Shown: positions 14,046 through 18,112 of the stretch, one piece after another
Position numbering within the stretch: position 1 is the first letter of the stretch
Layout: every line of letters begins with the position of its first letter
DNA from: an uncultured Candidatus Melainabacteria bacterium
GTDB lineage: Bacteria > Cyanobacteriota > Vampirovibrionia > Gastranaerophilales > Gastranaerophilaceae
Length of the DNA: 18,112 nt
Assembly: GCA_934692295.1 (NCBI GenBank)
Contig: CAKUTL010000029.1
Location: 1-18,112 of the forward strand
Reading direction: 5' to 3'
Translations under genes and position numbers: made by a program
Notes under the pieces: generated by a model
What the model was told of the DNA's origin: nothing
What the model saw: the letters and a program-made list of their open reading frames with translations, nothing else
Database searches by the model: none

Positions 14046-14069
14046 TTAAAAGCGATAGATTAAAATACT

Positions 14070-14103
14070 AAAAGCACCGATTAGATTTCTAATCGGTGCT
14101 TTT
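14070..14103. terminator. Bidirectional terminator between ferredoxin and ffh
   Basis: AAAAGCACCGATTAG (14070-14084) and CTAATCGGTGCTTTT (14089-14103) form a perfect 15-bp stem with a four-base loop. T-runs lie on both strands, so it serves the convergent ferredoxin and ffh genes. Confidence 0.92.
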
Positions 14104-14123
14104 TAATAACTGTTCAAAATGTA

Positions 14124-15500
14124 TTATTTGAATTTTCTCATCATTTTCATAGCTTGAACCATTGCTTTTTTCTCATTTTTCTTGCCAAAGCCGCCAAACA
14201 TTTTTTTCATTTTGTTCATGCCGCCCATCATTTGACGCATTTGTTCAAACTGTTTTACATATTGATTTATTGTGTGCATATCCATTCCACAACCTTTTGC
14301 GATACGTTTTTTTCTGCTTGTATTCATAAGTTGTGGGTTATCACGTTCTTCTGGAGTCATACTTTGGATAAACACTTCAATTTTTTTGAATTCTTTTTCG
14401 CTTGCATGAGAAATTTTTTCTCTATCAGATTGTTTTAAATTTACCCCTGGTAGCATTCCTAAGATTTGATCCATTGAGCCAAACATTTTCATTTGTTTTT
14501 GCATATTTAAAAAGTCGTTAAAAGAAAACTCCGCTTTGCTCATTTTTTCTTGCATTTTTAGAGCTTCTTTTTCATCGAAAACTTCTTGTGCACGTTCTAC
14601 AAGTGAAACTATATCCCCCATTCCGAGTATTCTTGTTGCCATACGCTCTGGGTAAAAATCTTCTAGAGCGTTTAGTTTTTCGCCAGTACCAGTTAATTTG
14701 ATAGGTTTTCCTGTGCAGTGAACAACTGAAAGTGCTGAACCTCCTCGAGAATCACCATCTAATTTTGTTAAAACTAAACCGGTTAAACCGATTTGAGCAT
14801 CAAAATTTTCTGCAACATGAACTGCTTCTTGACCGGTCATAGCATCGATAACTAGAAGTTTTTCTTGAGGATTGAATACCCTATCAATAATTAACAACTC
14901 TGCCATCATGTCAGTATCGATTTGCAAACGTCCGGCGGTATCAAGAATTAAAACATTAAATCCTTTTTCTTTTGAATATTCAATAGCTTTTTGTACAATG
15001 TTTTGAACATCTTGCGAATCAGGAATTGTAAAAACTTCGCATCCGATTTCTTGACCAAGGGTTTGAAGTTGTGAAATCGCAGCAGGTCTATATACGTCGC
15101 ATGCTACTAATAATGGGTTTTTACCTTCTTTTTTCAATTTAACTGCAAGTTTAGTAGATGATGTTGTTTTACCGGAACCTTGCAACCCTAACATCATAAT
15201 CAAACTCGGATGACCGGACAAATTAAGAGGTTTTGCTTCATGTCCTAATATTTCAACAAGTTCGTCGTGTACAATTTTGACAAGTTGTTGTGATGGATTT
15301 ACACCTTGCAAAACATTTTCACCTTCTGCTTTGTCCTTGATTGAAGAAATGAAAGATTTAACAACTCTAAGGTTAACGTCTGCTTCTAATAATGCACGAC
15401 GGATTTCACGCAACGCATCTTGCATATTATCTTGTGTCAATTCTTGAGAGTGTGTTTTTGCAATGATATTTTGTAATTTTTCACTTAAACTGTCAAACAT
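14124..15500 (-). CDS. ffh: Signal recognition particle protein (SRP54)
   Basis: A 458-residue GTPase that binds signal sequences and 4.5S RNA and delivers ribosomes to FtsY. The N domain spans about 1-90. In the G domain: GLQGSGKT (105-112), DVYRPAA (135-141), DTAGR (187-191), TKLD (245-248) and DSRGG (250-254). The Met-rich M domain (about 300-458) has the RNA-binding NTSRKKRIAKGCG, where the last part is usually KGSG, and a methionine- and lysine-rich tail. AAAGGG precedes the ATG. Length is normal. The 4.5S RNA gene is not in this window that I can see. Confidence 0.96.
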   Translation of the reverse strand: MFDSLSEKLQNIIAKTHSQELTQDNMQDALREIRRALLEADVNLRVVKSFISSIKDKAEGENVLQGVNPSQQLVKIVHDELVEILGHEAKPLNLSGHPSLIMMLGLQGSGKTTSSTKLAVKLKKEGKNPLLVACDVYRPAAISQLQTLGQEIGCEVFTIPDSQDVQNIVQKAIEYSKEKGFNVLILDTAGRLQIDTDMMAELLIIDRVFNPQEKLLVIDAMTGQEAVHVAENFDAQIGLTGLVLTKLDGDSRGGSALSVVHCTGKPIKLTGTGEKLNALEDFYPERMATRILGMGDIVSLVERAQEVFDEKEALKMQEKMSKAEFSFNDFLNMQKQMKMFGSMDQILGMLPGVNLKQSDREKISHASEKEFKKIEVFIQSMTPEERDNPQLMNTSRKKRIAKGCGMDMHTINQYVKQFEQMRQMMGGMNKMKKMFGGFGKKNEKKAMVQAMKMMRKFK

Positions 15501-15534
15501 TTGTATATCCCTTTGTAAATATTATTATGCCTTG

Positions 15535-15543
15535 ATTTTAGCA
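15535..15543 (-). promoter_or_regulatory. ffh extended -10 promoter
   Basis: On the minus strand ATGC-TAAAAT (hexamer 15540-15535) lies 35 bases before the ffh ATG. It matches the ATGC-TAnAnT form found before ispF, bamA and deoB. No convincing -35 is seen. Confidence 0.45.
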
Positions 15544-15564
15544 TGAATAATATTCAAAAGTCTA

Positions 15565-15602
15565 TAAGGAACAAGGAAATAGGGGAATAAGTTCTTTACG
15601 GT
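15565..15602 (+). repeat. Purine-rich dispersed module (copy before the duplicated promoter)
   Basis: AAGGAACAAGGAAATAGGGG followed by AATAAGTTCTTTACGGTTG. It is nearest to the copies at 149-181 and 5371-5412. It abuts the duplicated promoter block, whereas at 5371 other modules lie in between. Confidence 0.65.
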
Positions 15603-15603
15603 T

Positions 15604-15705
15604 GCATTAAGTTTTTATCAATTGTAACAAAATGTAAATATGAATTTCAAATAGGCTCAAACCCAGTTATAATGCTCTATATGATATGATATGATATGAT
15701 GTGGT
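15604..15705 (+). promoter_or_regulatory. Duplicated promoter block, copy 2 (four pentamer units)
   Basis: TTTCAA (15645-15650), a 17-base spacer and TATAAT (15668-15673). The block is homologous to 5671-5762. Immediately after the -10 there are four perfect TATGA units (15680-15699) where copy 1 has two, so the two differ by about 10 bases, one helical turn. A G-rich GTGGTGGGGCGGGGC follows (15701-15715). Confidence 0.65.
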
Positions 15706-15795
15706 GGGGCGGGGCAATTCTCTTTCGTAAATCTCCTTTATATAGAAGTAAGATATAAAAAATATATCAAAAGAGTTGATATGAAAGGAGATTTT

Positions 15796-16062
15796 ATGGG
15801 TGTAAATTTTGATGGCGAATCACAAAGAACAGGTTACATGAGAACTGTTTCAGTTGATACCAGTGAAAAGGCTAAGAAAAAGGGGCGTGCAATGCTTCAA
15901 AAAATGATAAAAAAATTCCAACCAAAACGAAGAAGTGGAGGAGGTTACCTTGTTCCTCTTACCGAAGAGCAAAAGAAACGAAATGAAGCTCTTAATAAAA
16001 TGTGGAAAGAAATTGATTCTGCACCTATATCATTTAAACAAAATAATGTAAATAGAAAATAA
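15796..16062 (+). CDS. Hypothetical small basic protein
   Basis: An 88-residue protein that I do not recognise. It starts MGVNFDGES, has a strongly basic middle (SEKAKKKGRAMLQKMIKKFQ, then KRRSGGGY) and a charged C-terminal helix (LTEEQKKRNEALNKMW). There are no hydrophobic segments or cysteines, so it is probably a soluble nucleic-acid- or ribosome-associated protein, which is a guess from charge only. An ATG at 15781 is in frame, but the AAAGGAG at 15784-15790 lies between it and the ATG at 15796, which marks the latter as the start. It is read from the duplicated promoter block with a leader of about 115 bases and ends at the terminator at 16071. Confidence 0.75.
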   Translation: MGVNFDGESQRTGYMRTVSVDTSEKAKKKGRAMLQKMIKKFQPKRRSGGGYLVPLTEEQKKRNEALNKMWKEIDSAPISFKQNNVNRK

Positions 16063-16070
16063 ATTTCTTA

Positions 16071-16100
16071 AAAAACTCGGGCTATAAAATCCGAGTTTTT
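16071..16100. terminator. Bidirectional terminator
   Basis: AAAAACTCGG (16071-16080) and CCGAGTTTTT (16091-16100) form a perfect 10-bp stem with a ten-base loop. It lies between the plus-strand hypothetical gene and the minus-strand prepilin gene that ends at 16106. Confidence 0.88.
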
Positions 16101-16105
16101 TTATA

Positions 16106-16813
16106 CTAATATTCCATTTTCCAACCGGCATTGATAACTGCATTTAAACATCCGGCAGCTCTGGCATTTAACTGTGGTGTTCCGTCTAAAGTTGCATCAC
16201 ACGCTTCTTTATTTGCTACTACTGTTGGATTTGGGCTATTTGAGCCAAAATCACTCAAAGAACCATCAGATTTAATGTCGATTGCAAACAAATCTCTGCC
16301 AACCATGTTTGGAGATGCTGTACCATTTACGTCAACTAACAAGTGAACCATTTTATTAGTTGCATCCCATTTCCCGCAAATTGCGGCACCATTTGTATTC
16401 TGGATACAATATTCTGTATCAATAGCAGGAGCGGAATTAGAAGATATTGTTACATAACTTCCTGCACCTGTTCCGGCGATACATCTTTTTACTCTATCAT
16501 TTGTTGCACAATTTCTTTTAGATACTTTGAAGTAGTTGTTTAATAAAACCCCAACCCCTTTTTCACAAACACCATTATTTGCATTGCTACAAGAACTTGC
16601 ATTGGCAATTGTTGATTCATAGAAATTATCCACGTGTTGGTCATTCATCATCGCTTGAACACTATCAGCAATTTGAGCATAGGCTTTTTGAAGTTGTGCT
16701 GTATATAATCTGCTTTTGTAGTTTTTCATAACCCCAGGAACGGTCAAAACTGCAACAACTCCGACAATTCCTAATGTAATCAAAACTTCTGCTAGAGTAA
16801 AACCTTTTTTCAT
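16106..16813 (-). CDS. Type IV pilin-like / pseudopilin protein
   Basis: A 235-residue prepilin. MKKG|FTLAEVLITL has the prepilin peptidase site after Gly4, phenylalanine at +1 and the conserved Glu at +5. The hydrophobic helix runs to about residue 28. The body has YTAQLQKAYAQI (37-48), YFKVSKR (94-100), several cysteines (Cys75, 83, 102, 111, 136, 146, 205, 222) and VDVNGTASPNMVGRDLFAID (160-179). The last resembles the DVNG-x-x-GPN-x-x-GxDxF element of many minor pilins. It ends NAGWKMEY. AAAGGA precedes the ATG. It is second in a pair with the gene at 16830, 16 bases upstream, and clearly paralogous to it. Whether it serves a pilus, a type II-like system or DNA uptake is not shown. Confidence 0.85.
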   Translation of the reverse strand: MKKGFTLAEVLITLGIVGVVAVLTVPGVMKNYKSRLYTAQLQKAYAQIADSVQAMMNDQHVDNFYESTIANASSCSNANNGVCEKGVGVLLNNYFKVSKRNCATNDRVKRCIAGTGAGSYVTISSNSAPAIDTEYCIQNTNGAAICGKWDATNKMVHLLVDVNGTASPNMVGRDLFAIDIKSDGSLSDFGSNSPNPTVVANKEACDATLDGTPQLNARAAGCLNAVINAGWKMEY

Positions 16814-16829
16814 ATATTTCCTTTCAAAA

Positions 16830-17495
16830 TTAGTATTCCATAACCCAATTATCTTTCATTATACGAGTCAAACAACCTTTTCCTCCCGTATCAGCTGCTG
16901 GATTTGCAGCATCAGGGCGGCATTGGAACCAAGTAGATTGTCCGGTTACTTCATTGGTATCAGCATCAATTTGAAGTCTGAACATATCACGTCCTCCGAT
17001 ATTTGGTCCTGCGGTAGAGTTTACATCTACTGTAACATAGCATCTGTGTTTTGGTGCTACATTACTTGACGTACAATAAAACGCAAGAGCTTCACCACCT
17101 TTTAATGTTACTTTGGCAGAAGATTCCTCCATTCCTGTTGTAGTCCAACTTTGTTCGGTATCAGTGTCTGTTAATGAACGATATGTTGAATTGAATTTCC
17201 CAGTAATAGAAGTATCAGCTTGTTTTACAACCTTGAAGTACGTATTTAAAAATTCTCCTTGTTTTTCAGTGCTAGGTGTGCTTGTAAAATAAGGTGTTTG
17301 GCTAAAGGCAGTTACATTATAATCTCCACAAGCCTCTTCAATTGAGCTGTAAATCATTTCATATACTTTTTTAAGTTGTGTTGTATATAATTTCTTATGA
17401 TAATCTTTTAAAAATCCAGGAACAACAAGTGCGGCAATAACTCCTATAACGGTCATTGCAACAAGCAATTCACTAATAGTAAGACCTTTTCTCAT
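16830..17495 (-). CDS. Type IV pilin-like / pseudopilin protein, upstream paralogue
   Basis: A 221-residue prepilin. MRKG|LTISELLVAM has the cleavage Gly4, leucine instead of phenylalanine at +1, and Glu at +5. The segment KKLYTTQLKKVYEMI, the YFKVVKQ word, VDVNSTAGPNIGGRDMF and the ending NWVMEY match the downstream paralogue block by block, while the variable parts between do not. A TTG start ten codons upstream (17525) is open, but it would lie only a few bases from the predicted transcript start, so the ATG at 17495 is preferred. The ribosome binding site is weak (AGGA, 13 bases away). The pair is transcribed from the promoter at 17538-17566. Confidence 0.82.
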   Translation of the reverse strand: MRKGLTISELLVAMTVIGVIAALVVPGFLKDYHKKLYTTQLKKVYEMIYSSIEEACGDYNVTAFSQTPYFTSTPSTEKQGEFLNTYFKVVKQADTSITGKFNSTYRSLTDTDTEQSWTTTGMEESSAKVTLKGGEALAFYCTSSNVAPKHRCYVTVDVNSTAGPNIGGRDMFRLQIDADTNEVTGQSTWFQCRPDAANPAADTGGKGCLTRIMKDNWVMEY

Positions 17496-17537
17496 ACTCT
17501 TATAAATATCCTGTTTTAGCTGCAAACTTATAAATCA

Positions 17538-17566
17538 ATTATACAACTTTTTCTACTTGTTTTCAA
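17538..17566 (-). promoter_or_regulatory. Promoter of the prepilin pair
   Basis: On the minus strand TTGAAA (17566-17561), a 17-base spacer and TATAAT (17543-17538). This is the best sigma70 match in the window. The start near 17531 gives a leader of about 36 bases to the ATG at 17495. Confidence 0.72.
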
Positions 17567-17583
17567 GCCTGAACGGCAATAAA

Positions 17584-17615
17584 AAACAAGGATAAGCAAA
17601 TGCTTACCCTTGTTT
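17584..17615 (-). terminator. Terminator of the pckA gene
   Basis: AAACAAGGATAAGC (17584-17597) pairs with GCTTACCCTTGTTT (17602-17615) with one mismatch and a four-base loop. In the minus-strand direction it is followed by a run of T. It lies 30 bases after the pckA stop codon. Confidence 0.82.
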
Positions 17616-17644
17616 AAAGTGTTTAATTTGAATTACTTTTCAAA

Positions 17645-18112
17645 TTATGCTTGTGCTTCTTTGATTACTGCTTCTAAGGCTTCAAGAGCATCAGCTGGAA
17701 GTTTGTCGATACCGGCTTTTTCTGTTTCTCTTGATTTAACGAAGTTTATTCTATCGTTCATACGAGCGATAAATTGTTCTGCATAATCTTTGTTAGCAAA
17801 TGAAGCATCAAATCCTTCAATATCCATAATTTCAATATCAGAGAATTTTTCCCATTTATGGAATTTAGCTGTACCTTCAACGATTGATTCAATGATACCC
17901 AAAGTATGTTTAGGTTGAACTTTAGTACCCATGAATTCACCAGTGTTCAAGATATAGCAATCAACACCTTCTGCAATTAATTCTTTAAATCTTTCGTAAT
18001 CCATTGCTAGAGGGTAAACTCTGAATGGGTTAGCATAAGGTTCAACAACTAATGCGTTAGGGTCAACGCCTGCTGCTAATCTTTCAGCAGAAGAACGTTT
18101 TGTTGCAAGAGT
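17645..18112 (-). CDS. pckA: Phosphoenolpyruvate carboxykinase (ATP-type), C-terminal fragment
   Basis: The gene continues beyond the right edge; 155 C-terminal residues are visible. It opens TLATKRSSAERLAAGVDPNA and then has EPYANPFRVYPL. The helix after that leads into CYILNTGEFMG at about 51-61, corresponding to the VNTGW-x-G block of ATP-dependent PEP carboxykinases. TLGIIESIVEG matches the TRAxIxAILxG helix, and the FIARMNDRINFV segment and LPADALEAL close the protein. These enzymes interconvert oxaloacetate and PEP. The nucleotide-binding P-loop and metal ligands are outside the window, and the branch differs from E. coli PckA (no W after NTG), so the assignment is by pattern. Confidence 0.68.
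   Translation of the reverse strand, partial: TLATKRSSAERLAAGVDPNALVVEPYANPFRVYPLAMDYERFKELIAEGVDCYILNTGEFMGTKVQPKHTLGIIESIVEGTAKFHKWEKFSDIEIMDIEGFDASFANKDYAEQFIARMNDRINFVKSRETEKAGIDKLPADALEALEAVIKEAQA

Noticed and set aside
14154..14438. Open frame on the plus strand inside ffh
   Set aside because: Antisense shadow of the Met/Lys-rich M domain with no ribosome binding site or protein-like pattern.
15680..15699. TATGA tandem units considered as part of a CRISPR or origin-type iteron
   Set aside because: Units are five bases with no spacers, no cas or replication genes nearby; it is a microsatellite.
17496..17525. TTG start giving a prepilin with ten extra residues
   Set aside because: Only about six bases from the predicted transcript start, and the ATG at 17495 gives a standard short prepilin leader.

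Overview
The window is AT-rich, single-chromosome-type bacterial sequence. It has short operons, Gram-negative envelope genes (a BamA/Omp85 protein with a Skp/OmpH chaperone), type IV pilin-like proteins and strong purine-rich ribosome binding sites. Several traits fit a gut Melainabacteria/Gastranaerophilales-type relative of the cyanobacteria: the three-POTRA layout of the Omp85 protein, the small protein with an early VNFKG motif, and the paired prepilins ending in W-x-M-E-Y. This placement is inference from recognised patterns and has not been checked by phylogeny.

Layout. 1-136 is the 3' end of an O-methyltransferase gene. 137-857 has no gene and is a mosaic of dispersed repeats and hairpins. 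858-2064 holds a HIT-family hydrolase and spermidine synthase. 2234-4454 holds an acyltransferase, a NUDIX hydrolase and a HAD phosphatase. A small membrane zinc-ribbon gene (4451-4801, minus) and ispF (4880-5362, plus) diverge from a palindromic promoter. 5363-5848 is a second repeat mosaic ending in a promoter block that recurs at 15604-15705. Then come a small hypothetical gene, a third repeat cluster, rsmI (apparently leaderless), bamA and skp. A large inverted repeat separates skp from uridine phosphorylase. That gene is followed after 5 bases by a 492-residue protein that I read as a soluble, stand-alone homologue of the cytoplasmic domain of the export gate FlhA/SctV. Next are a possible 30-residue membrane peptide on the minus strand, deoB, and a small ferredoxin. 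The right end holds ffh (minus), a small basic hypothetical gene (plus), two tandem prepilin-like genes (minus), and the 3' end of a phosphoenolpyruvate carboxykinase gene (minus).

How the genes relate. Most are housekeeping genes: polyamine synthesis, isoprenoid synthesis (ispF), 16S rRNA methylation (rsmI), outer-membrane biogenesis (bamA-skp), nucleoside catabolism (udp, deoB), SRP targeting (ffh), electron transfer (ferredoxin) and gluconeogenesis or fermentation (pckA). The unusual content is the FlhA-C-like protein without membrane helices or visible secretion partners, the duplicated promoter with a variable pentanucleotide tract, and a modular family of intergenic repeats shared by at least five intergenic regions.
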